Both the position numbers and the translations under genes were made by a program. Under the pieces are notes generated by a model. It did no database searches and was not told where the DNA came from. It saw only the letters and a list, made by a program, of their open reading frames with translations. From an uncultured Rhodospirillaceae bacterium (lineage in GTDB: Bacteria; Pseudomonadota; Alphaproteobacteria; Rhodospirillales; UBA2165): DNA of 16,070 bases. Each line of letters opens with the position of its first letter. The first letter of the stretch is position 1. The DNA is taken from assembly GCA_913041095.1 (NCBI GenBank), contig CAJWIB010000020.1:1-16070 (forward strand), in the 5' to 3' direction. Positions 1-7,461 of the stretch are shown here, piece after piece.

Positions 1-1
1 G

Positions 2-136
2 GGCAGCCCTTCGGTTGATATCAAACCCGGCAATAAAGTAGAGATCATTGGCCTGCCGGTATCGCCATTTGAAAATCTGGCTGCATCCTGGCAGCTTAGC
101 TGGATTATGATGGGGGATGATCAAATAACTCTCTAA
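2..136 (+). CDS. 3' end of an unrecognised protein (partial)
   Basis: An open frame enters from the left edge and ends at TAA 134-136, giving the last 44 residues of a protein that begins outside the window. The tail contains DIKPGNKVEIIGLPVSPFE followed by a Trp-rich stretch (ASWQLSWIMMGDD). The KPGxKVEIIGLP segment looks like a beta-strand pair of a small C-terminal barrel or sandwich domain, but I cannot assign a family. Only 20 bases separate it from the EthD-like gene on the same strand, so the two are probably co-transcribed. It is on the far side of the TetR gene from the main operon, so its link to the pathway is unproven. Confidence 0.6.
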   Translation, partial: GSPSVDIKPGNKVEIIGLPVSPFENLAASWQLSWIMMGDDQITL

Positions 137-156
137 GTTAGGGGAAGCTAAAATTA

Positions 157-837
157 ATGACGATTGCTTATTTTCAGACGTTAAATGCGACGGTAGAATC
201 CGGCCCGGAAATTCGCCAAAACTTTCGTGAACATGCCGTGCCGGTGTTGCTGGAACATCCGGAAATTGATTGTGTTAATGTGTATGCCCCGGAACTTGTT
301 GAAGATCCTTATGTAGATGATGGGCCGCCGCCGGAACTTGTTGTGCAGTTTAATGTTGCTGATCTCGAAGCCCTGGAGCTGGTATTTAACGACCAAGACG
401 TTGTCCCGATACTGGCTGCGCCGGAAAATACAACAGCAAGTGCGGAAGTTTTTGAAGTCATTGCCTATGATATTGAGAGTGTTGCCGAACCTGAAAAACG
501 TACGGCGCCGCTCTCATTTAATGTGCGTTATTATGCGCCGGTAACAGATGAACAACATTTTGTTGATTTTTATCTCGCTCATCATCCGCAAATTCTCGCC
601 GATTTGCCGGGTATTCGTAACGTGTTTTGCTATGTGCCGGTGGCGTCCTCGGCAAAATCGCCGGCACCTATTTCAAATTGCATTCTCGGTAATGAAGTGG
701 TTTTTGATACGCTTGATGCGTTGAACCAATCGATGAAAACCGAAGTGCGTCACCGTTTGCGGGAAGATTACAATGCTTTTCCGGTTAGGCCGGGGCCAAA
801 CACTCATTTTGCTATGCAGCGTCAGGATTTTTCATAG
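157..837 (+). CDS. EthD-like / dimeric alpha-beta barrel protein with two repeats
   Basis: A 226-residue soluble protein with no signal peptide or membrane segment. It appears to be a tandem of two ferredoxin-like (dimeric alpha-beta barrel) units. Residues about 1-105 contain FREHAVPVLLEHPEIDCVNVY; residues about 118-226 repeat the pattern with FYLAHHPQILADLPGIRNVFCY. The 'FxxxHxPxLxxxPxIxxV' pattern is typical of EthD/YCII/antibiotic-monooxygenase-fold proteins, which are often accessory or small-molecule-binding proteins in catabolic clusters and rarely have a defined reaction. The ATG at 157 follows a purine-rich AGGGGAA at about 140-146. The gene lies 20 bases after the upstream partial gene, and its last 26 bases overlap the end of the convergent TetR gene. 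Family-level call only; no catalytic role can be given. Confidence 0.7.
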   Translation: MTIAYFQTLNATVESGPEIRQNFREHAVPVLLEHPEIDCVNVYAPELVEDPYVDDGPPPELVVQFNVADLEALELVFNDQDVVPILAAPENTTASAEVFEVIAYDIESVAEPEKRTAPLSFNVRYYAPVTDEQHFVDFYLAHHPQILADLPGIRNVFCYVPVASSAKSPAPISNCILGNEVVFDTLDALNQSMKTEVRHRLREDYNAFPVRPGPNTHFAMQRQDFS

Positions 838-1423
838 CCGGCTGAGCCTTGGGCAGGGTCGATACGCCATCCATCGACAGGGTAAAAAAAGTATCGATGA
901 TTTCTTCGATAGAAACATCTTTGGAGGGATCGTACCAGCGTGACATCCAATTACACATGCCGAGGATCGCAAACGAAATCATCTTTGGATTAAGATCGGC
1001 ATTAAATTCACCCGCTTCCTGACCGGCAACAATAATGTCCGTCCATAACTGGCCGTATTCTTCCCAAATCTCACTGAGCTCGTTAGCTTTTTCCGTATCG
1101 GCGAAAAAATGCTCTTCGCGGAAAGCCACCGTCATTTCAATGTAGCCTGGGGTAAATTCGGACAAATGACTTTCAAGCGCTGCTTTAAGTTTTTCGCGAT
1201 TCGTTAGGTCAGTCCGGCAGATTAGCCGCATGCCGTTAAGCAACGTTCGACTGGTGGGTAGCAGGATTTCCAACAAAATGTCGATGCGACTCTTGAAATA
1301 GTAATAGATCGCCTCGCGCTTCACACCAATCGCATTGGCAATGTCTTCGACCGAGGTGTTGGACACCCCTTTGCGGGCGAAAATCTCTGCGGCCCGCCTG
1401 AGTATTTCTGTCCTTCGATCCAT
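812..1423 (-). CDS. TetR/AcrR-family transcriptional regulator
   Basis: A 203-residue regulator of normal TetR length. The N-terminal DNA-binding domain is clear: RRTEILRRAAEIFARKG (residues 3-19) then the helix-turn-helix TSVEDIANAIGVKREAIYYYF (residues 23-43). The C-terminal ligand domain contains MCNWMSRWYDPSKDVSIEEI, a layout I associate with KstR2-type TetR proteins, some of which sense acyl-CoA intermediates; that subgroup call is from memory. It is transcribed divergently from the 13-gene operon, with a 22-base palindrome (1490-1511) between them, so it is probably the operon's repressor and controls itself. A perfect AGGAGG (complement of 1438-1443) sits 14 bases upstream of the ATG, longer than ideal, but no closer in-frame start codon exists. 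Its end overlaps the EthD-like gene by 26 bases, so there is no room for a terminator between them. Confidence 0.93.
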   Translation of the reverse strand: MDRRTEILRRAAEIFARKGVSNTSVEDIANAIGVKREAIYYYFKSRIDILLEILLPTSRTLLNGMRLICRTDLTNREKLKAALESHLSEFTPGYIEMTVAFREEHFFADTEKANELSEIWEEYGQLWTDIIVAGQEAGEFNADLNPKMISFAILGMCNWMSRWYDPSKDVSIEEIIDTFFTLSMDGVSTLPKAQPAMKNPDAA

Positions 1424-1458
1424 CTGAAGCTCGTTAGCCTCCTTTTCAGACTTTCATT

Positions 1459-1487
1459 ATGATAACAGGTAAAAAAGGATTTTACAA
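1459..1487 (-). promoter_or_regulatory. Candidate sigma-70 promoter for the TetR gene
   Basis: Read on the minus strand, TTGTAA (complement of 1482-1487) is followed after 17 bases by TATCAT (complement of 1459-1464). Both hexamers are close to the -35 and -10 consensus with ideal spacing. The -35 box is only two bases from the palindrome at 1490-1511 and overlaps the weaker inverted repeat at 1469-1485, so a bound repressor would block it. This fits autoregulation. I could not find an equally convincing promoter for the + strand operon; TATGAT at 1544-1549 could be a -10 box but has no well-spaced -35. Confidence 0.4.
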
Positions 1488-1489
1488 AT

Positions 1490-1511
1490 AATTTTACAGT
1501 ACTGTAAAATT
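1490..1511. promoter_or_regulatory. Perfect 22-base palindrome, probable TetR operator
   Basis: The two arms are exact reverse complements with no spacer: AATTTTACAGT and its inverse. It lies midway between the divergent TetR gene (start 1423) and the first operon gene (start 1637). Extra half-sites flank it: ATTTTAC recurs at 1479-1485, exactly 12 bases before its copy at 1491-1497, and GTAAAA at 1469-1474 pairs with TTTTAC at 1480-1485 as a second, weaker inverted repeat with a 5-base spacer. Symmetry, length and position fit a TetR-family operator. That this regulator binds it is inference from divergent arrangement. Confidence 0.75.
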
Positions 1512-1636
1512 TTTATTTACATCTGCTACCTGATTATGTAGCCTATGATCACGGTCTTAATCATTCTGGCTGAAGAGTGAAAAATTTGAGAGCGTGCCGG
1601 TATAAAAAATAAGATCGTCAGGAAGGAAATATCTAG

Positions 1637-2095
1637 ATGGCAGATGCAGATTTCATTGGCAAAGAATACCCGTCATTTTCCGTCGATGTCGAGAAAGGGC
1701 GAATTAAAATGTTCGCTGAATCCATCGGCGAAAAGAACCTCATTTATTTCGATGAAAAAGCGGCTAAAAACAGAGGTTATTCTGGTATTCCGGTGCCGCC
1801 AACTTTTGCTTTTACGCTGGCTATGGAGGCTGGTCAATCGTTCAATATATTGGCAGATATGGGCATCCCAAAAACACAGGCTATGCATGGCGAACAAGGT
1901 TTTACTTACCATGAACCAATTTATGCTGGCGACGCAGTAACCGGCATTCAGCGTATCACCGATATTTATGAAAAAAAGGGTGGTGCATTGCAGTTCATTG
2001 AGGCAGTGATCGAATTGCGAAATCAAAACGATACTCATCTAGCAGATTTACGCTCTGTAATAGTCGTGCGCCATAATGTCGAGGAGAAGGGCTAA
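1637..2095 (+). CDS. MaoC-like dehydratase, N-terminal (FAS1-like/HadA-type) non-catalytic subunit
   Basis: A 152-residue hot-dog-fold protein of the MaoC N-terminal / FAS1-like dehydratase type. It opens with IGKEYPSFSVDVEKGRIKMFAESIGEKN and has the family's PVPPTFAF segment near residues 53-60. At the place of the hydratase signature it reads G-E-K-N-L-I-Y-F-D (residues 31-39): the catalytic Asp is Glu32 and the catalytic His is Tyr37. It should therefore be the structural partner of the next gene product in a heterodimeric enoyl-CoA hydratase, as in mycobacterial HadA/HadB or ChsH1/ChsH2 (known family behaviour). A good ribosome binding site, GGAAGGA at 1621-1627, precedes the ATG. It is the first gene of the operon, and its stop overlaps the next start by one base (TAATG). 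Confidence 0.85.
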   Translation: MADADFIGKEYPSFSVDVEKGRIKMFAESIGEKNLIYFDEKAAKNRGYSGIPVPPTFAFTLAMEAGQSFNILADMGIPKTQAMHGEQGFTYHEPIYAGDAVTGIQRITDIYEKKGGALQFIEAVIELRNQNDTHLADLRSVIVVRHNVEEKG

Positions 2096-2517
2096 TGAGT
2101 AACACTGTCGATTATGCCGACCTCAATGTTGGCGACCAAATCCCCGATATGATCAAAGAAAATATCAGTCGGACGCAGTTGGCGCTTTTTGCCGGCGCCT
2201 CCGGTGATCATAATCCCATTCATCTGGATGACGAGGAAGCCAAATCAGGTGGCCTGCCCGGTGTCATTGTCCACGGCATGTTAACGATGGCTTTTCTCGG
2301 TCAGGCTTTGACCGGTTGGGTGCCTGTAAGTCGAGTGCGCAGTTGGAACGCCCGCTTTGTCGCAATGGCTTTTCCAGGCGATACAATCACCAGCAAGGGT
2401 GTGATCGTGGAAAAAGTTTCCGAAGATGGTGAAGACCGGGTCAAACTCGATATTTCGGCTGAGAACCAAAACGGCGAAAAAATTTTGGTGGGCTCGGCGG
2501 TTGTCGCAATTTCTTAA
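2095..2517 (+). CDS. MaoC-family (R)-specific enoyl-CoA hydratase, catalytic subunit
   Basis: A 140-residue single hot-dog-fold hydratase. The hydratase-2 motif is complete: F32-A-G-A-S-G-D38-H-N40-P-I-H43-L-D45, with D38 and H43 as the expected catalytic pair, followed by GLPGVIVHGMLTMAFLGQAL. The family adds water to, or removes it from, trans-2-enoyl-CoA to give (R)-3-hydroxyacyl-CoA. Translation is coupled to the upstream non-catalytic subunit by a one-base overlap, which supports a heterodimer. With the acyl-CoA dehydrogenase and SDR downstream it would form a beta-oxidation-like dehydrogenate, hydrate, oxidise sequence. The actual acyl group is unknown. Confidence 0.88.
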   Translation: MSNTVDYADLNVGDQIPDMIKENISRTQLALFAGASGDHNPIHLDDEEAKSGGLPGVIVHGMLTMAFLGQALTGWVPVSRVRSWNARFVAMAFPGDTITSKGVIVEKVSEDGEDRVKLDISAENQNGEKILVGSAVVAIS

Positions 2518-2536
2518 GAAGACTGGATAGAAGACT

Positions 2537-4648
2537 ATGAAAATCGGCATTGATGTTGGCGGCACGTTTACCGACTTTTTCCTCGTTAAAGATGGAGAAG
2601 CACCGCTTATTCACAAAACACTTTCAACCCCGGAAGACCTTTCGATCGCTGTCCTGGAAGGCATGAAAGATCTCGCTGGGATGATGGAACCGGCGATGTC
2701 GCCGGAAAATTTTGCCAAAGAACTTGATACCATTGTTCACGGCACGACAGTGACAACCAATGCAACACTGACCCGCCGAGGTGCCAAATCTGCATTGTTG
2801 ACGACCAAAGGCCTCCGCGATGCGCTGGAAATGCGCCGTGGTATTCGCGAAGAACAGTACAATAACCGCTATACCAATGTTGTGCCTTTGGCTGAGCGCT
2901 ATCTTCGCACCGGTGTTGGTGGCCGTTTGGACCGTAACGGCAAAGAATTAGAGCCGCTATCGAAGCAAGACATTCTCGATGCCATTGAACTGTACAAAAA
3001 GGAAGGTGTCGAAGCGATTTCGATCTGTTTTATGAACGCTTTTGCCAATCCTGAACATGAACAAGCGGCGGCTGAAATTGTTCGCCAGGAACTGCCGGAT
3101 GCTTATTTAACCGTTTCTACCGAATTGCTGCCTTCAATCCGTTTTTATGAACGCGTTTCGACGACCGCGCTTAATACTTATGTCGGGCCGATCTTAAGCC
3201 ACTATCTCGGTCAACTCAAAAACCGGCTTAAAGATATTGGTTTTGGCGGTATTCTGCTGATTATGCAATCAAATGGCGGCGTGATGTCACCGGAAATCGC
3301 TGAGCGTAAGCCAGCGCAGACTTTGTTGTCCGGTCCGGCCGGTGGACCGGGTGCCGGTCTGATCTACGCCCAGGCGCACGATCAAAATAAATGTCTGACC
3401 GTTGATATGGGCGGCACCAGTTTCGAAGCCTCAATGGCGGTCGATAGCCCGATCATGGTTAATGATGGTGAGATTGATCGCCACCGCATTGCTCTGCCGA
3501 TGCTAGGCATACATACCATCGGTGCCGGTGGTGGTTCGGTCGGCTGGATCGATAAAGGCGGCTTGCTCCGTATGGGACCAGAGAGCGCCGGCGCTAATCC
3601 GGGTCCGGTGTGTTATCAAAAAGGCGGCGTAAAGCCGGCCACTACCGACGCCAACCTAGTGCTCGGCTATCTCAATCCGGGCTTTTTTGCCGGTGGTAAG
3701 ATCGAACTAAATATCAATGCCGCTCGGGCAGCGATTGAAGAACATATTGCGAAGCCACTTAATCTGAGCATTGAAAAAGCGGCTGCAGGTATGTACCGTA
3801 TAGCCTGCAATAATATGGCGCAGGGCGTGCGTGAGATTACCATCAAGCGCGGTTTCGATCCTCGCGAGTTCCCGATGATTGTTGCCGGTGGTGCCGGACC
3901 GATCCATTCTTGCCTAATTTGTAACGAGCTTGAAATTCCGTTCCAGATTGTGCCGCGTGAAAGCTCCATACTCTGCGCCGTCGGTATGCTGATGGGCGAC
4001 CTCAAACATGATTTTGTCAGGACTTTTGTCTCGCCGTTAAAAACCGTTGATTGGGACAAACTCCGTGGCGTGTTCGATGAGATGAGTGCTGAAGGGGCCA
4101 GCATGCTTTCTGAAGAAGGTATTGATCCGGCTAATCAGGAATTTTATCTCAAATTCGATTGCCGTTATCTCAAACAATATCACGAAGTTTCCTTCGTCAT
4201 GCCGAACGATATCGTCGAAAAAAGAGATGCCGACGCGGTCGCTAAAGCTTTCCATGCAGAACACAACCGGCTTTATGGCTATTCTCTGGACGAACTGGAC
4301 GTTGCCATTGAGATCATAAACGTGCGAGTTCAAGCCATCGGTCAAACCGACAAGCCGGTCTTCCAGGAGATTGAGCGGGTCGCTGAAGATCCTTCTGCAG
4401 CGCTCAAAGGAGAGCGTTCGGTCTATCTTCCGGAAACTCAGGAATTTGCCGAGGTGCCGATCTATGATGGGCACAAATTGCAATACGGCCACAAAGTGTT
4501 GGGTCCGGCAATGATCGAGGAAGTAACGACGGCAATTTTTGTCAGCGATTCATTTGATTGCATTGTTGATCAGCTGGGCTCGTTCGTCCTTTATCGAAAA
4601 GGCCGGGAAGATCTAGTCGAGGGAACATTAAAGGGAGCGGTAGCATGA
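2537..4648 (+). CDS. hyuA: Hydantoinase/oxoprolinase family protein, HyuA-type subunit
   Basis: A 703-residue protein of the hydantoinase A / 5-oxoprolinase N-half / acetone carboxylase beta superfamily, close to the usual length. ATP-binding ASKHA-type motifs are in order: D6-V-G-G-T-F-T-D13, HGTTVTTNATL (H68 onward), LLSGPAGGPGAG (G266-G274) and DMGGTS (290-295). Then come GAGGGSVGW, GPESAGANPGPVCY and GAGPIHSC, all usual for the family. Members use ATP to activate a lactam, hydantoin or ketone, working with a HyuB subunit; the partner gene follows with a 4-base overlap (ATGA). Substrates cannot be predicted within the family: ring hydrolysis and ketone carboxylation are both possible. The start at ATG 2537 gives the canonical N-terminus and has only a weak AGAAG nearby. 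Confidence 0.93.
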   Translation: MKIGIDVGGTFTDFFLVKDGEAPLIHKTLSTPEDLSIAVLEGMKDLAGMMEPAMSPENFAKELDTIVHGTTVTTNATLTRRGAKSALLTTKGLRDALEMRRGIREEQYNNRYTNVVPLAERYLRTGVGGRLDRNGKELEPLSKQDILDAIELYKKEGVEAISICFMNAFANPEHEQAAAEIVRQELPDAYLTVSTELLPSIRFYERVSTTALNTYVGPILSHYLGQLKNRLKDIGFGGILLIMQSNGGVMSPEIAERKPAQTLLSGPAGGPGAGLIYAQAHDQNKCLTVDMGGTSFEASMAVDSPIMVNDGEIDRHRIALPMLGIHTIGAGGGSVGWIDKGGLLRMGPESAGANPGPVCYQKGGVKPATTDANLVLGYLNPGFFAGGKIELNINAARAAIEEHIAKPLNLSIEKAAAGMYRIACNNMAQGVREITIKRGFDPREFPMIVAGGAGPIHSCLICNELEIPFQIVPRESSILCAVGMLMGDLKHDFVRTFVSPLKTVDWDKLRGVFDEMSAEGASMLSEEGIDPANQEFYLKFDCRYLKQYHEVSFVMPNDIVEKRDADAVAKAFHAEHNRLYGYSLDELDVAIEIINVRVQAIGQTDKPVFQEIERVAEDPSAALKGERSVYLPETQEFAEVPIYDGHKLQYGHKVLGPAMIEEVTTAIFVSDSFDCIVDQLGSFVLYRKGREDLVEGTLKGAVA

Positions 4649-6321
4649 GCAAAGTAGATCCTATCCTGTTATCGGTTTACGCACGGACCTTTAAAGCAAT
4701 CACCGACGAGATGAGTATTTCGGTGGAGAAAACTGCGCGTTCTCCAATCCTCTGTGAAGCCAAAGACTTTGTTACCGGCCTTTATGATGGTGAAGGTAAT
4801 ATGCTGGAGCAAACCGAAAATCTACCGATCCTGGCGTTTTCACTGGCACCCGTTTGCAAATACATTATCGACTATTTCGGCGACGATATTCACGAGGGTG
4901 ATGCCATTTTCCATAATGATGTGTTCTCGATGGGCAACCAAAACAACGACGTCGCGGTTTATAAACCGATCTTCCACGAAGGCGAGTTGGTCGCTTGGAC
5001 CGCCGTCAAAGGTCATCAAGCCGATATTGGCGGCGCTGTTGCTGGCGGCTACAACCCCAATGCCACAGAAGTGTGGCAGGAAGCGCTACGCATTCCGCCG
5101 GTTAAAGTTTATGACAAAGGCGTGCTTCGGAAAGATGTCTGGGAGTTGATTTTTGCCAATGTTCGGCTCGATATTGTTGAGCACGACATGCGGGCGCAAA
5201 TGGGCGCAACCGTTATTGGTGAGCGCCGGCTTATAGCGCTGCTGGATAAATATGGCGTGGAGAGTTACCAGGACCACAAGCTAGCGCTATTTGATTCGAC
5301 CCGCAAAATGATGGAAGCCGAGATCGAAAAAATCCCAAACGGTACTTATTATGGTGAAGGTTATGTTTATTACGACGGCCATCATCTGGGCTCAGAGTTT
5401 ACCATCCGCGTGACCATCGAGGTTAAGGACAATCATATCAAATTTGACTATTCGGAAACCGATGATCAGACAAACGGCTTTGTTAATGGCACCTTTACGT
5501 CAAGTGCGTCAGCGACAATCCTAACCCTGTTACAGATGGTCAATCCAGACATTCCACACAATGAAGGTATGGTTGAGCCAATCGCAATCATTATCCCGGA
5601 AGGCACCCTCCTCAACGCATCCTATCCAAAAGCAACAACCTTCGGCAATCACATTTGTCCGCCGAACGCTGATGCAATTATGAAAGCGCTGGCACCAGCC
5701 ATTCCGGACCGCATCACCGCTGGCTGGAATCACCTGTTATGCTCCTTGACTGCCGGCATGGATGATGAAAAAGGCGACCGCTATGTCGATATCTTTTTCC
5801 TCGGCCAAAAAGGCGGCTCCGGCGGCATGCAAGGCACCGATGGTTATGATCATATCGGTATGATTGATGCGTCCGGCGGTGTGTTGACGCAGGATTATGA
5901 AATGTTCGAACAGCAAACCCCGCATGTCTTGAACCTGCACGAATATGCGATTGATACCGCTGGTGCCGGGCAGTGGCGGGGTGGCATTGGCACCGAGACG
6001 ATCTATACGATCGGCTCCGATGATACGCAATTCGTCACTTTCGGTGATGGTGATTTCATCCCGGCTTTTGGCTTGTTCGAAGGGCAGGATTCAACCCTGA
6101 ACTCGATTGTGCTGACTTTCCCGGATGGCACCGAGAAAACGCCGAACAATAAGGACTTATGGACCGGCGTGCCGAAAGGCACCGTTTACCATCAATTTGC
6201 TGGTGGTGGCGGGGGCTACGGTGATCCTAAAAAACGCGATCGTGAAAAATTGACGGCGGAAATTCGAGACGGTTTGATATCCGAGGATGCCGCCAAAGAA
6301 ATTTATGGCCTAGGAGCTTGA
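4645..6321 (+). CDS. hyuB: Hydantoinase/oxoprolinase family protein, HyuB-type subunit
   Basis: A 558-residue hydantoinase B protein. Family features include an N-terminal region ending in HEGDAIFHNDVFSMG, then KGHQADIGG (122-130), ATEVWQEALRIPPVKVYDKG, a long beta-rich body, and the glycine-rich C-terminal AGGGGGYGDP. It should form a complex with the preceding HyuA. Length matches N-methylhydantoinase B rather than the acetone carboxylase alpha subunit (about 770 residues), and no small third carboxylase subunit is present, so ATP-dependent amide/lactam hydrolysis is slightly favoured over carboxylation. At the position of the usual GGTHLPD metal-site motif it reads G97-N-Q99-N-N-D102: the His is replaced by Gln, while D102 and H124 are kept. 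That change may mark a subfamily with a different chemistry or metal. Confidence 0.92.
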   Translation: MSKVDPILLSVYARTFKAITDEMSISVEKTARSPILCEAKDFVTGLYDGEGNMLEQTENLPILAFSLAPVCKYIIDYFGDDIHEGDAIFHNDVFSMGNQNNDVAVYKPIFHEGELVAWTAVKGHQADIGGAVAGGYNPNATEVWQEALRIPPVKVYDKGVLRKDVWELIFANVRLDIVEHDMRAQMGATVIGERRLIALLDKYGVESYQDHKLALFDSTRKMMEAEIEKIPNGTYYGEGYVYYDGHHLGSEFTIRVTIEVKDNHIKFDYSETDDQTNGFVNGTFTSSASATILTLLQMVNPDIPHNEGMVEPIAIIIPEGTLLNASYPKATTFGNHICPPNADAIMKALAPAIPDRITAGWNHLLCSLTAGMDDEKGDRYVDIFFLGQKGGSGGMQGTDGYDHIGMIDASGGVLTQDYEMFEQQTPHVLNLHEYAIDTAGAGQWRGGIGTETIYTIGSDDTQFVTFGDGDFIPAFGLFEGQDSTLNSIVLTFPDGTEKTPNNKDLWTGVPKGTVYHQFAGGGGGYGDPKKRDREKLTAEIRDGLISEDAAKEIYGLGA

Positions 6322-6327
6322 CGCAGC

Positions 6328-7461
6328 ATGGTTCTCCACCTTACTGATGAACAAATTGCCATTCGCAATACTTTTGCCCGTTTTACCGACGAGCAGATTA
6401 TCCCCAATGCAGAAGCGATCGATGTCGCCCATGAATATCCCCGCGACATCGTCAAGCAACTGGCTGATCTCGGCTTTGTCGGTATGCGCTATCCGGAAGA
6501 AGTTGGTGGCTCCAATGTCGATCTGGTGACATTTTGCCTCTGTGTTGAGCAAATCGCCCGGGGTTCCATGTCGGTGGCTGGCTGTATTTCCATGCAGTCG
6601 TTGATGGGCACTAAGTTTCTCGAAATGCTCGGTAATGATGACATTAAGGAGCGCTTGTTTAAACCTGCGCTCGCGTTGGGAAAAATTGGCGCCATTTGCA
6701 TGACCGAACCCAACGCTGGCAGTGATCTCGGTGGGCTTTCGACTTCGGCGACTAAAGTTGACGGCGGCTATGTGTTAAACGGTAATAAGATTTGGGTAAC
6801 GGCTGCTCCGTTGGCTGATTTCTTTACCGTCTTTGCCCGCGTCGGCGAGGAAAAACTGCTTTCCATTTTTCTGGTCGAAAAAGAATTTGATGGCATCAAT
6901 GTCGGCAAGACGATTGAAAAAATGGGCGTCTGGGCCTTACCGACCTCTGAATTGGCGCTCGATGAATGTTTTGTACCGGATACTCATTGTCTCAGCGAAA
7001 AAATAGGTGATGGTGAAGAGCATCTTCGTAAACTGCTGTCAGAAATCCGTATCATGACAGGTGCGCTCGGACTGGGGATTGCTCGGGCGGCCCTTGATGA
7101 AGCCGTTAAATATGCTGCCGAGCGTCAACAATTCGGTAAGACGATCAATCGCTTTCAGGCGATACAAATGAGACTTGCTGAAATGGCGACGGATTTGGAA
7201 GCTGCCACACACCTCGTTTACCACGCCGCCCAATTGCTGGATGAAGGTAAAGAGCACCGCAAGGAAGCTTCGATGGCGAAACTGTTTGCCTCGGAAGCTG
7301 CCGCCTCAATTTGTGAAAAAGCCGCGCGGATTTTTGCCTCTTACGGTTACGCCATGGAATATCCTGTGCAGCGCTTTTTGCGTGATGTCCGCTTTATCCT
7401 AATCGGCGGTGGCACCAGTGATATTCTTAAACTCGTTATAGCAAAGGAGCTATCGACATGA
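6328..7461 (+). CDS. Acyl-CoA dehydrogenase family flavoprotein, atypical active site
   Basis: A 377-residue protein with the complete acyl-CoA dehydrogenase fold and normal length. Seen in order: LTDEQIAIRNTFARFTDEQI (helical N-domain), AICMTEPNAGSDL and GNKIWVTAA (FAD/beta-domain motifs), ALGLGIARAALDEAVKYAAERQQFGK, and FLRDVRFILIGGGTSDIL near the C-terminus. The family oxidises acyl-CoA to 2-enoyl-CoA, passing electrons to ETF. The usual catalytic Glu of 'YEGTS' (MCAD Glu376) is Gly361 here. The alternative base position used by isovaleryl- and long-chain enzymes aligns with Ile240, with Glu239 beside it. A shifted base or a specialised branched substrate is likely. An AGGAG at 6312-6316 precedes the ATG by 11 bases. 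Six bases separate it from hyuB, and it overlaps the B12 subunit gene by ATGA. Confidence 0.93.
   Translation: MVLHLTDEQIAIRNTFARFTDEQIIPNAEAIDVAHEYPRDIVKQLADLGFVGMRYPEEVGGSNVDLVTFCLCVEQIARGSMSVAGCISMQSLMGTKFLEMLGNDDIKERLFKPALALGKIGAICMTEPNAGSDLGGLSTSATKVDGGYVLNGNKIWVTAAPLADFFTVFARVGEEKLLSIFLVEKEFDGINVGKTIEKMGVWALPTSELALDECFVPDTHCLSEKIGDGEEHLRKLLSEIRIMTGALGLGIARAALDEAVKYAAERQQFGKTINRFQAIQMRLAEMATDLEAATHLVYHAAQLLDEGKEHRKEASMAKLFASEAAASICEKAARIFASYGYAMEYPVQRFLRDVRFILIGGGTSDILKLVIAKELST

Noticed and set aside
2..136. Assigning the left partial gene to the DUF917 / thiohydantoin desulfurase family
   Set aside because: The KVEIIGLP string is suggestive of that family's C-terminus and would fit HyuAB, but the following residues do not match what I remember of it, so I left it unassigned.
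2537..6321. HyuAB as an acetone or acetophenone carboxylase
   Set aside because: HyuB is 558 residues, well below the acetone carboxylase alpha subunit, no small third subunit gene is next to it, and the metal-site His is replaced. Carboxylation is not excluded but cannot be claimed.
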